Shown: in pieces, positions 23,001 to 34,600 of the stretch
Position numbering within the stretch: position 1 is the stretch's first letter
How the letters are laid out: each line of letters begins with the position of its first letter
Source of the DNA: Paragyromitra xinjiangensis
Taxonomy: Eukaryota; Ascomycota; Pezizomycetes; Pezizales; Discinaceae
Direction of reading: 5' to 3'
DNA: 64,000 bases
Assembly: GCA_038503065.1 (NCBI GenBank)
Contig: JBCAMK010000001.1
Location: forward strand, 4,092,001-4,156,000
Translations under genes and position numbers: made by a program
The notes under the pieces: model-generated
Told to the model about the DNA's origin: nothing
The model's database searches: none
The model's input: the letters and a program-made list of their open reading frames with translations, nothing else

Positions 23001-24180
23001 TGTCAGAGGAACACTCACGTTATCATGTCTGTTACTTAATTGCTTCTGGGGAACTAGGCCTCGTCAGCAGCTGAACCCAAGACCCCAAAATCCTGGTGAT
23101 CTTGCATCACATGGCTTGTAACCTTAACCAAACGCATCAAACAACGCACAAGTCAGACAAGAATCGGCGATACTACCTCTTCTAAATCTTCCGGTGAAGC
23201 TATCTGCCGAGCGTATCAGTGCCAACACTGACGAACGCCGGTATCGGGTGGCAATCCGACCAGTTCTATATTTTGCTGCCTATCATCTTCAGCAGCTATC
23301 TTCCGTGGGTTTGCCAAGTACCTCTGCGTATTTTCTAACCGTCATCTTATCTACGGCTGAGATAGATCTTCGAATGGACACAGTGCAGCTTTCTTTAGCC
23401 AAAATAGTTCCTAGCATTTCTCACTCACTTCAACCCCGCAAAGCGGGGAGGTCTGCTGAGATCCGCATACTCCCGAGTCACGTTGCTGCCTAAAAAGCTG
23501 AGAGGTCCTCTCGATAGCTTTCAGCTGAATCGGAACTCGAGTGAGCAGTTTTTCACTAAACGCCTGATGACAGCATCAATAGATCGAGATTTTCGGCAAC
23601 CTACTAGAGAAGCTGGATAAGAGGGATCGGGAGATGCATGACGGAGCCAGTTGATCGACTTTTGGCTCGTGTCTAAAATTGAAAAGCCAAGTTTCATGCG
23701 AGAAAGGGCAGACTACGACTGTGGAAAGCTTGGAAGGGCAAACTTTAAGGATTATTGATCGAGTGACATGCTGTGAAGCATCCCTCTGATTGCTGCCACG
23801 AAGAATACAGTGTGACGCATGAAACATTTTGGGTTTTACTTTATTCCAATAAACTAGGAATAAGGTGATTGTTCAGAAAGTAAGTAAGTTCTAGTAATTA
23901 TATTTCAATTTTTACGAACATAGCTTATTCAGCAGTAAAAATATCTAAAACACCCATCGGAGCAATGCCATTTGTAATACATACATGTAGTTAGTTACCA
24001 AGCCTCCATTATGTAACGAAATAGTTCATCATAAAGCTGTAAGCGCACCGCCAATCCTATAAGGTATCTAGTCACTCAGGCATCTAGGAGTGGATTACTA
24101 TTGGACCTGAAATCAACCAAATTGCATCTCGCAAGATAGGCAGCCACAAACAGGTTAAATAGAATATTCACCCTTCTCCT
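20097..24180. other. 4.1 kb intergenic region upstream of CRZ1
   Basis: No gene recognised. The right half of the CRZ1 promoter lies near 20100-20950. TACATGTA palindromes are at 22523 and 23982. The longest open frame (22116-22508, +, 130 codons) and a 99-codon frame at 23194-23493 show no known domain and no splice-consistent extension that I could find; both may be chance or decayed coding sequence. Confidence 0.5.
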
Positions 24181-25245
24181 CTAGCTACTAGTAACCTTTA
24201 TCGCATGACCATTCTGAATTACTGTCCCTAACGCAGTATCACCATGGGTATCCTTGACGAGAAAATCCGCCCCCCGTCCTAGCAGAAAGTTGATAGAACC
24301 GAAACAATTTTCGTCCGCCGCCACGTGAAGTGGCGTCTTGCCTCCATAGTTTCTGACGTCTATATCAGCACCTTCTTCTAGAAGTAGTGCAGCCATGGTA
24401 ACACATTTTTTCGGATAATTCATGTCGTGGTGATCCACCGCCCAGTGAAGTGCCGTTCTGCCATAATCATCCCGCATTGTGACATCTGCTCCGCTATTAA
24501 GAAGCAATTTGAGTATACTAGTATGGCCGTATACCGCTGCATAATGTAGCGCCGTTTTCCCGACATTTTTGTTTATCGTGTTGAGTCTAGCGCCGCCTTC
24601 CACCAGGACAATAGCAACAGCGAGCCAGTCCCACTTCGCTGCCATATGAAGCGCTGTCTTCCCCCAATACGTACTACGTTTATTGATATCAGACCCGCTA
24701 TTAAGGAGAAATCGTACCACCAAATGCTGCCCAGAACTTGCAGCATAATGAAGGGCCGTCCATCCCTTGCTACCGTATGCCTCCCTCCTTGGTTCATTCA
24801 CGTCGCATCCGTAACCCACGAGTAGCTTCACTGTTGATATTGTCCTTTTCTGCTCTCTTAGGCCGACACCTGTCAACCAACATTACGGACCCGATGAAAG
24901 TGAAACTTACTTAAGCCCGGGGGCAGGAGCTAAAAATTTAGCATCACGGTTCTTTTCATAATTTCTTCCCATGGCAGCTCGGTGTAATGCTGTATGCCGG
25001 CCAGAATCCTTGGCATGAACGTTGACACCGTTGTCCACCATAAGTTTGATCAAACCATCGTATGAATTTTCGGCCGCCCAAAGAATGGCTGGGAGTTTGA
25101 ACGCGACTTGGGTAGCAGCCTCGAGAAGGGGGATCAAAAGACAGAACAAGTGGGGGCAGTTCTCTATGAATGCCTTGAGGTCAACTGGAGTGAGATTCTT
25201 GGCAATTTCTAGGAGAAGCTCGTTGGGCAGCGTTAAGATACTCAT
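24181..25245 (-). CDS. F-box and ankyrin-repeat protein
   Basis: Probable protein-interaction adaptor: an F-box-like N-terminus (LPNELLLEIAKNLTPVDLKAF, residues ~5-25, continuing to ~40) followed by about seven ankyrin repeats to the C-terminus. Repeat cores visible include HTALHRAA, GWTALHYAASSGQ, GKTALHMAAKW, GKTALHYAAVYGH, GRTALHWAVDHH, GKTPLHVAADE and GDTALGTVIQNG. F-box/ankyrin combinations are common in fungi and often recruit clients to SCF ubiquitin ligases; the target here is unknown. Exons 25245-24911 and 24856-24181 give 336 residues. The junction uses donor GTAAGT and acceptor CTAAG at 24857; the better-looking CAG acceptor upstream would break frame. An upstream in-frame Met at 25332 exists but gives a leader unlike F-box proteins. 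Large expanded families of such genes evolve fast, so the gene may be lineage-specific. Confidence 0.8.
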
Positions 25246-26356
25246 TACGGAGGCTACCTTCGGGATGAACCCGGAATGCACGAAGGATGTCGTAAGATGT
25301 GGTTTCGTGTAATGATTACTCCCTTGCGACACTTTTAGTGGTGGACTTAAACTTACAGGATGCTTGAGGAGGGATTTGGTTCGGGTTAAATGAATCTCCT
25401 GTCAGGTAACCAGATACCGTAATCTCTTGTTTGTATTGAACGCAATCGCGTTGGGCATGGTCGAAATACTTAATCAGATATCTCCGTTTCAGGGGAGTGA
25501 TTTATTGGTTTGAGAACCAATTCTCAGTCCTCCAAGGGTAACTTTGTTAGTTTTGCTAAGGTCGATTTTAAACTGCCTAGCCTAGTCGCCTTCAATACAA
25601 TGAGATATTACCGTATTCATACCGAAAGTTTTACCTATCACTCCATGAAACTTTGATGTTTGCTATACAAACCCCTTCAAGAGACATCATTCCTGATCAT
25701 TCAGGTTTGGCGGGTTAGAGCCACTGGGATTCTCTTACAAACTTCGAGCCGTGTAAAACAGCATCCGGCACGGGCAAGAAAAAGCAAAACACGTGCACGA
25801 GCATGAGCACGAGCACGAGCACGAGCACGACCACCAGCATTTCAGCAAGCGGGTGACGGCCCATGACCCACCAGCCAACCAGAAGCTCCCAAACTTGTCC
25901 TAAGAAATACGAGCCTAATTCTCTTGCCGTCTTACCGCCTTTACCTCGTTTAGACTCATGATTACTATCCTCTATTATCGACCTCCAACCAAATCTCGAT
26001 CCTAAGCTTACCACACTCTACTCTTTAACCCACAAACTTCCCAAAAAAACACCCACATTTTATTCTACTATGGAAGACTCCACTCACGGCAGCATGCCTC
26101 GTAGCCAATATATCGACTTTTCTATCCTATCACAAACATAGCACACTACAAACTCACTTCTATCATCAGATGAACATGATGAGAAAATAACACCTATAAA
26201 ATGCCCGAATCAAATAAAGAAAACAAGGTAAAATAAAGCAAATAATATGGAAACAGAAGAAAGGGAGGGCAATCGTCGAAATCAACAGTACTTTAAAAGA
26301 ACAAACTCGGTATGGGACTGAACCTCGCTGCATTTGGCTACGAAACTCAAGCAATC
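25246..26356. other. Intergenic region between the ankyrin gene and GUT2
   Basis: About 1.1 kb. It contains the promoter of the F-box/ankyrin gene and the GUT2 3' UTR. A short GAGCAC-type hexamer array lies at 25795-25834 and creates an open minus-strand frame (25715-26014) of Val/Leu repeats that I treat as an artefact of the repeat. Confidence 0.5.
25795..25834. repeat. GAGCAC hexanucleotide microsatellite
   Basis: About six imperfect tandem copies of a GAGCAC-type hexamer. It lies about 550 bp upstream of the F-box/ankyrin start codon and has no other apparent role. Confidence 0.8.
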
Positions 26357-28669
26357 CTAAACTCCACCATTACGTACTGTACTTGAGTCAATGCTAGGTA
26401 AAGTGGCATCCATCGCATCAGTCGGACCAGCTAAAAAAAACTATTAGCAAGACTCCCACTTCCTTCCTGTAATCACGCGCCAGCTCGTGGAGACTCACCA
26501 TGTCTTGAAAAAGCCTTCTCATCAACCCCCCATTTTCCTACTACCCCTCTCTCCACTTCTTTCCTCGTAACACCCACCCTCTTCGCCGGCAAACCCATAC
26601 TGACCAAAAATGCAACTGTATCCTTCCACTCTTTCTCCTTTCGCTCCTTACCCCACTTCAGTTCTTCACCCATAATGTCGATCACACCCGGGAGTGCTTC
26701 TAAGGCAGCTTGGACGTTCAAGAATGCAAGCCTAGTTCTTCGTGCGAGAACGTCTACAGCGGTTTGTGCGTATTCGTTCCTAACAGCGTAGCGAACCTCA
26801 CCATCGACGAAAGGATACAGAGCTGAGAGACGCTTGCCGCGGACGGGGAAACGTTGTTCAGTAGGTGCGGAAAGAGCAGCAACAGCCCATGCACGGTCAC
26901 CGTATGCACCAGCAAGATGCTGGGCAACTTCAGTCTCAACACCGAAGTGCTGGATAAGGTTGATGAACAATGTCTTGCTGAACCCATGAGCTCCAATAAG
27001 TTTCACGTACTCCGTCTTACAGGTCCCATCAATTTCGACCATTCCTTCGCTTTTCGCCGAGAGGTCTGCAGAGGATCCAGGTTTGAGATTAAATCGCTCG
27101 ATCGCTTCATCGACAGCTTCCTCAGCCATTTGTCTGTAAGTTGTCCATTTCCCTCCGGCAATCGTGATTAGACCGCTGTTTGAGACGTTGATCAGGTGAT
27201 TCCGGACAAGCGATTCAGTATTTTTTGCATCGGGGTCTTTCACTAGTGGGCGGATACCTGACCAAGCAGCAAGAACGTCACCGCGGCGGACGTTGATATC
27301 GGGAGCAAGATAGCGACTAACTTCGTTCAAGATCCAGTCGATTTCTTCTTCACGAGGGACAGGGTGCGGAGTGATTGCGGCTGGAGCGTCGGTGGTACCA
27401 GCGATAGTATTGCCTTGCCAAGGGAGGAAAAAAATGACACGACCGTCAGAGGTATTGGGGTCAATCAAGCCCATTCTGGCTGGTGAGTAGTAGCCGGGGA
27501 GAACAATGTGAACGCCGCTACTAGGAGCCACAATTTCCACAGTTTGCTCACCCGTATCGAGTTTCCTGATGCTGTCCGTGAATGGCCCAGTGGCGTTAAT
27601 CACACCCTTCGCGTGTATATCAGTTAGATATAGACCCATATTCTGTGAAAAACTCGATTACAACTTCCGAGGTTTGAATTTTCTCACCTTTGCTTCCACA
27701 AAGAACTCATCTTGATCTGCAGCCCCACCAAAGCTTAATCTACCACCCTTTTTCTCATTTAGAAGGTCCTTGACTTTAATACCCGTAATTTTTCCGGTCT
27801 CTGGGTCTTTGATCAAATCTTTAACCTCCATATGATTTACCACTGTCGCCCCATACAATGCTGAAGTGAGAGCCAACCCAACATTCATTCGTGAGTCATT
27901 ATGAGATCCATCTGTCCCAATCAGCTCCAAAAACAGAAGTTCGAGGACAGAGCTACGCACCATAATAAACCAAAGCACCAGCCAACCCATCTCCCTTCAA
28001 CATCGGGAACGCCTCAAGCGCCTTTCCACGTGTCAAAAAGTAGGAACTCTCTAAATTCTCCTTTCCAGCAAGGAAATCATAGCACTTCGTCCCGGCCCAG
28101 TAGTATGGGGCTTTCCACCAATCGTAAACTGGCAACATGATAGGCAAGCTCATACTCAAATGAGGTGCTGTCGTCAGGAAAACAGCTCGCTCTTTCAATG
28201 CCTCCCGCACAAGCTGGTACTGGCTGTAATCCAGCTCCTTCACAGCTTTTTCCAGATACCGCACACCTCCGTGTACCAGCTTTGTGCTTTTACTACTAGT
28301 CCCTGAAGAGAAATCGTCTCTTTCTATCACAGCAACCTTCAACCCTCTGCTCGCAGCATCCAACGCAATTCCAGCACCTGTAGCTCCGCCACCAATAACT
28401 AGCAAGTCATAAGCCCCCTCATCTCGCCCAGCTTTCAGTTTCTCGATCTGCTGAACTCTGGTAGGAAGCGGCGGAAACTTTGGTGGTTTGCCTGCAGGAT
28501 TGGCACGGCCATATGATCCTTCGACTCCCGCGGCATTGTTAATGGTGTAAGTGTGCGCCGCAGGCCGTGAGGAGAGTGACTTATAGCCATAGTAGCCACC
28601 AAGACCGACTGCTGACCCTATTAAGAAGGGCTTGACGAGAGAGCGGGCTGATGAACGGGCACCAGCCAT
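26357..28669 (-). CDS. GUT2: Mitochondrial FAD-dependent glycerol-3-phosphate dehydrogenase
   Basis: Oxidises glycerol-3-phosphate to dihydroxyacetone phosphate at the outer face of the inner mitochondrial membrane and passes electrons to ubiquinone; needed for glycerol use and the glycerol-phosphate shuttle. Exons 28669-27961, 27911-27688, 27642-26499 and 26430-26357 give 716 residues. A presequence plus membrane anchor covers residues 1-30. The FAD fold VIGGGATGAG is at 91-100, followed by RDDFSSGTSSKSTKLVHGGVRYL, a family signature. The first intron splits Asp in VYYDGSHNDSRMN; later landmarks are INATGPFTD, FFLPWQGNTIAGTTD and GGKWTTYRQMAEEAVD. The last intron (26431-26498) has donor GTGAGT, branch TGCTAAT and a T8 tract before TAG; if retained, the protein would end a few residues later with ESPRAGA instead of the 24-residue tail. 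It lacks a visible EF-hand extension. Confidence 0.93.
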
Positions 28670-31600
28670 TTTCCAGATATGATGGGAGCTGGAGGATTGA
28701 AGATGGGACTGATAAAGACGATGATAAAAGAGCAGGAGGAACGAGAGGGGGAATAGTGACTTAAGTCTTCGGTCAGGAACTTCGCTGTTAGCGGGGAAAG
28801 CTCTTTAGTGGGGAGCTTATTGTCACCAATCTCGCCCACGTGAAAGGAAAAAACTCGAAACCACCGACGTCAGAGGCCTAAAAGTTCCAACCGGCAAGTT
28901 CCACTCGCGATAAGTAACAGTACCAACGGATAACTTTAGGTAAAGATCGCAGCAACGTCAATAAAACAAAAGTAAACGGAAATAAATTAAAAGCAAAACC
29001 AGGGAAATTCACACGAAATCGTTAAAAAGAACATCGCTGGCTCTGTAGGGTCTTTATTTATGAGGCTCAGCAAATATTTGGCCCCTCTCCCCGCAGTGGT
29101 GATCCTCTTCGCAGTAGTTGACTAGCAATCCAACGGCTTAGTTGCGGCTAAACCCAGCTGCGCTTCCTACCCGGCGCACGAACGATTCGCATCGTAACCC
29201 CCACGTCTCAACTTCGGGCTTTTGGCCGGAGAAAACCCGAGCTCTCGGTGTTTCTTTGGTCTATCTTTCCGTAGTGATACTGCATAAAGTCGAACCATGG
29301 CCGAGTCTTAAGAATTGCTCGGTCCACTGATCGTTTGATTCTCACCCACGAGTTCTCTTATTTTTCCGCTTTTACAGTTTTCCCGAGGTCATGCACCACC
29401 AGGGGAAAACAAGCATCCGCTTAGAAAAGGGCAGGGCTCAGGGCTCAGGGCTTTTAGCTTCATAGGGTGATGATCTGCCCAAGGTCAATCAGAACTATTC
29501 GGTCAGGTTTAACTCCAGAACAGAACGTGACGCAAGTCATTTTTTATGCTATTTGCATGTGACAACACTGAGAGCACCTCCAGGAGCACGAGTTCGAGGT
29601 TGATAAAGCGTCACACATGAAATGATCAGATTTCTTAGTATTACTAGGATATCCTACGTCACTCCCATGTGTCGGGATATAAAACCAACTCGAAGTTTAG
29701 CCGCGTTAACCTTTTTTCTTTTTTTCTTTTTGCACAACTTGAGTCAATATCGGTACTCCAAGCGGTTCTTCACATAAGAATGAGTAAAACGACCAACCGG
29801 AACGCCAATCGTAGAGCCTCTTTGCCTTTATTATCACCCGGATATCCGATCCTCTGGGTTACAATCGATCGCTCGTTTATAATGTCTTAGCATAATAAAG
29901 TAACCCAAGAGCCCGCCTTTGTGGAAATAGCAGAGAGGCTTTAAAAACAAATTGGATACAATTCAGGTTTCTGTTTTTGTCGCATTGCTGTCAATGGCGT
30001 TGCGCATATGTTGGATCGCAAGCGAGGGGGTCTGAGCGAAAAGATGTTGCTCCCATTGCTCTCAGCTGGTGAAAGGGTCATGGGATCCCTAAAAGAGGAG
30101 AGCGGTTTAAAGGAGGCAATTAGAGCCTTGAAAATTTTGTTGAGTTAATCTTACTCCTAAGCCATTAACTCTCGTTCAATCTTGATGTTGACAAATGCCT
30201 CAGCGTAAACCAGTATACGTACATATAGTCTATCTTTGCAAGCAAATGAACCTCACATGTATCTATACCAGGTCCAAGACCGTTCCTAGCAATAAAAAAA
30301 TTCATCAATAGTTGAACGAGCGCACTTCGGTTAGTCCATATCTCGTTGTAATTCCGAGCGAGTGATTCTGTATGACATTTGTCAGCTTTACTTCACACCC
30401 CATGCTGTTTATTGCCTGTCGCATATCCGGTAGCCTCAAGCATGCAAAACAAGATTCAAACTTCTTTTGTTACTGTTGCTCTATCTTCAAAGGAACGCAT
30501 TCTTTGGACCCCCTTTTTTTGCGCTCACAGAGCATATAGGTTCCTTCACATATTATCACTCGCCGAGCGCTGCTGCCCAACGCAATGCCTGAGCCGTCGC
30601 CTTTCCGCCAATGATGTCTCCGGGTAGGGATTAGCACGAAAATATCGATTACTAGTTTCCATGTTAGGATATCTTTGACCACTTCTTAGTCGAAAGGGCA
30701 TCACACCTACATGTATCATTTTAGTGGCTGGAGTAGGCTGCACGCCAAGACAGCCACCGTTTCATTTCGTGAAGATTTGTTGTATTCTGGACAGCTTCGC
30801 AAAGAATGATCACTTCCTAAGAGCCTCCTAAGAACCCCCTGAAGTTTTTGATGAGCCCAAACCCCTAGAATCCCCGGGTCGTGGTCGTGGATCTGGACTA
30901 TGGCCAGGGTAGGAGGAGATTGGGATTATCTGATATGAAGAGGGTAAGTTCGTTCACGTCCATACTGCCTGTGATTACTGCGCGAGGGCTGGACACGATA
31001 CTAGAGCGTGGGGGAGCTAATCCATTAGCATACTCGAAGAATTGGATAAGTAGATAGACACTTCGAAAGCCAAAGGTAGTTCCCTTACTATCCATTCGTG
31101 GTTCATAACGATTACTGCAACGTGACTGCTGAGGGCTGTGTGTACTTATAACCCTAACTTTCGATATTAAGTTTAGCACCAATAGAGCCAATGTGGTTGA
31201 TTCTGGGGCATTACCTGGCCGCATGCCCTTGATTATGTTCTTGGGCGGAAGTCGATGTCTTGCCTCCTAGGTATTTAAGAATAAAGGACAGGCAGCAACT
31301 TGAGGAAACAAAGGCAATATTCATGATTCATTACTGCATGTATCCGTATCGCTGGGTTGTGCGCTCTGGTTGGTCTGGGGACATACAATCGTATTAGATA
31401 TAGACCTCCCCAAACTACATGTAGTGCCGTGGTAGATGATATACGCCTAGGCAGTGTAAGATTCAACTCTAGGACACTCGCCTTGTTTGTAAGCATGAGG
31501 AATTACTTCTTTGAGCTGTAAAGAAACATGGCACAAGCATATCAAGTGCAAAAGTGCCCTGTTTAGCTCCAGACCTCAACTGCGTATACGTGTAAGATTT

Positions 31601-34600
31601 AAGAAAAAGAAATGTTTCCACGTTTACGATCCATAATTTTTCTTCCATCTGAAGCACATATCTTCCCTGTCGATGCTAGGATCTGAAAAATTGCTCGTAT
31701 CTTATTTCTCAACATAATACAATCTGCCCTTTTAGCCAATAAAGGGAAACCTCTCGTATCAACCTCGTATGTGACCAGTTTTTAAACTATGCACAGTCAA
31801 TAACTATAACGTCTATCGCACCATACTAAACATCGCTAGCCCCAAAGCCAAAGTTACGTACTTATCGAGACTAAGGCAGATTTTTCTCGCTCCATAGTCT
31901 ACTTATGTTCTTCTAACTAGGAAATGAGGAATAAGCAATCTGCTGCGATTAAGACCCACTCCACGATACAATCAAAGCGGGGAAATGAAATGCAGGGTAT
32001 TGTGAGTGCATAAGCCGCCACCATGCGCCTCTAACTTGTCTCATTCGTTAATCGACGTCCTACTCCGACCACTTATTAGATATATGGACTCCCCACCAAT
32101 AGTAGCACCAAATATCACACCTTCTGCAGGCTGCTTGCCATCACTGGTTATTTTCACATCATTCATTCATATCTGGTTCGCCGACGGACATCTGTTCCAG
32201 ACCGAATGCCGGGGTTGGATACTATGCATTAGTCGTACAAAGGCTGAATCTGATAGTTGAATATCGACCAGGAGATTGATGAAGGGACTGTCTGATATCC
32301 TTCGCGTGGGATCATCTCACACGCATGGAGTAAAGTGTAAGTTACACCTTCAGTCCACTCCATCTCCTTCCAGGGCCAACATTCCAGTTTACTTCAATGA
32401 ATCAAACCCCAATCGTGTCTGTCTCCATACTGGCCCCCATACCGGCCCCCATAATCGGCCCACAATCGACCCCATAATTGATCGATCAGATCTAGCTTGG
32501 TCTTATCAATATTCGGGGGGCATCGGCCACCTTCCGGCATATTCTGTAGACGACCGGCATACGAATTAAGTGTAATCTATCTATAAGATGAGACAGGCGA
32601 AAGCAGAAAGCCTGTAAGTGTGAGAGACGACGTGTCTGTTAGAAATATTTAATTCATGATCGAGGTGGTCATCTCCCTAGTTTTACAACGGGTTAAATTA
32701 TCAGGTTCTTAACTGACCTTTGCGGAATCCCAGCTGAGACAAAATCGCAACGCCAATACACATGCCACGACCATCATACATACCTCTTGTGCCCTTGAGA
32801 TGCGACATGCACATACTCCATGGCCTATGCCAAGAGCGAAGCTCTAAATGGCAGGGTTCCTAGGCCTGTGGCTCTTTTTTTCCGCCACGTTCGGTACCAT
32901 ATTTGGTTTGGCTTGGGACATATGCAGGTAATATTTCGAGAGTACACACGGTAATAGAAAATACAAACGCAATATAGAGGTTGGTTATTACAGGGATATT
33001 TCTTCTAAAAGAAGAGATGACAGTGCTACACATAAGACGGAGGTAAACCAACCATCACAACAGATCACTCGCAACAAGGGCGCTACACATCGTTCGTCGG
33101 ATTTCTGTCCCTTCTTCTGTTTTTGTTTTCTGCTATCCACCTAAGGCTTGTTAGAAACCACTTTTGCGGCCGCCGAGAGGCTTCTAAGTGCCAAGGAAAA
33201 TATCCTCCGATCGTAGATACTGGCGAAGAGATTTTCAACTGCATGCATATATGCATGCACGCGCAACAGCTGATTTTTTCCACAGAACAGTGAAACCCCT
33301 TAACTGGGCGGAAGTAATTGAAAAGCAAGGATAGTAGCTTAGATCCTTCTAGCTCGTAAGCGAGCTTCAGCCAGTGAAGTAGAATCGTTTTGGTAGAAAG
33401 TCTCTATTTAGATAGGCATCTCAAAAATGCCAAGATTCGGCTCTGACTGCCAGATGCGAAAACTTGCCTCAACTTCTCTATTGAACATGTAAGTATATTT
33501 TGCATGACAACAGCATAGTTGGATGTAATGTCAGTTGCTCGTCTAGGGTCGGCGTACCGATAACCTCAAATCCTTTCATCTAGCCCTACCAAAGTTCGCT
33601 TCCCGGAAAAGCAAAAGAAGGGTCCATTTCTGCAGTTGCAAGCTTGAGAATGCAAGAGCATCTGATCTGTCGAATTCATGTAAATTGCCATAATTTCCTG
33701 CGATCGACTCTGGAGTCGCTCGGAAGGAATACCGTGCATGCCCCTTGGGACAGATGTTCTAATAACCCTAGGCTCTAAACTATAGATAGATAATCAGATA
33801 ACCATATGCTCTATAATCCTCCCTTCGGTAACTAATTTCCAGGGCCCACTCTAGCTTCACTACGATATAGAAGGTTCCTACCGGCACGGCTGGCAGCATC
33901 TGACGAAAATGAGAATAGGATAGTGGATTATTTCGCAATGACTGACTTCCTAGGCCGGTGCCGTTTAGGTTGACGATTATAGCGTCAAGTACAAATCACC
34001 CTGATAGACCCAGATAGCTGGTAATACACATTTAGTAACCGGAAATCATCACCCAAGCAATTCCAAGGGGTTTAATTAATTCTGTTAACCTTGTTAGCGT
34101 TCGGCATGGGAATATTACAGTCGTTACTACAACTGATGGTTTACGGATGGCGCCCCGATTTCTAGGTATGAGGCTACAAGCTATTTACCAGTATTTTGGC
34201 AGTGCAGGAATAATTTAAGGGGGCTAAAGTTTTTTCAGCCAAGCAGTTAGTTCACCATCTCTCAGCCTATTACTTAACGAGGCGAAACTCTCAGAACCAA
34301 ATAGAGGAGCAGCCCCGGGGCATAGGCAAGTTACCTCTTCTGCAGTGCCGGTACCCGTTAAGCATGTGGAAGTTGAAAAACTCGGTAAAAGGGTCATTTC
34401 AGAACCCATACTCTAGCGAGGATACCTTTGTGAATCCAAAAAACTGGAAAACTACTGCGGCATAGGATCTGTCCACTAATGGCCTGTTCAGACCAGTGTA
34501 TATACCGACAGCCTTCTAGTGTAATCAACTATAAAATCCTTGAATTCACATGTTTCCACGCCTTACGGCTACAGACAGTTTCGATGCAAGAAGCGCAGTT

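Noticed and set aside
25715..26014. Minus-strand frame with Val/Leu repeats
   Set aside because: The repeat comes from the GAGCAC microsatellite; the rest has no domain and no splice-consistent partner.
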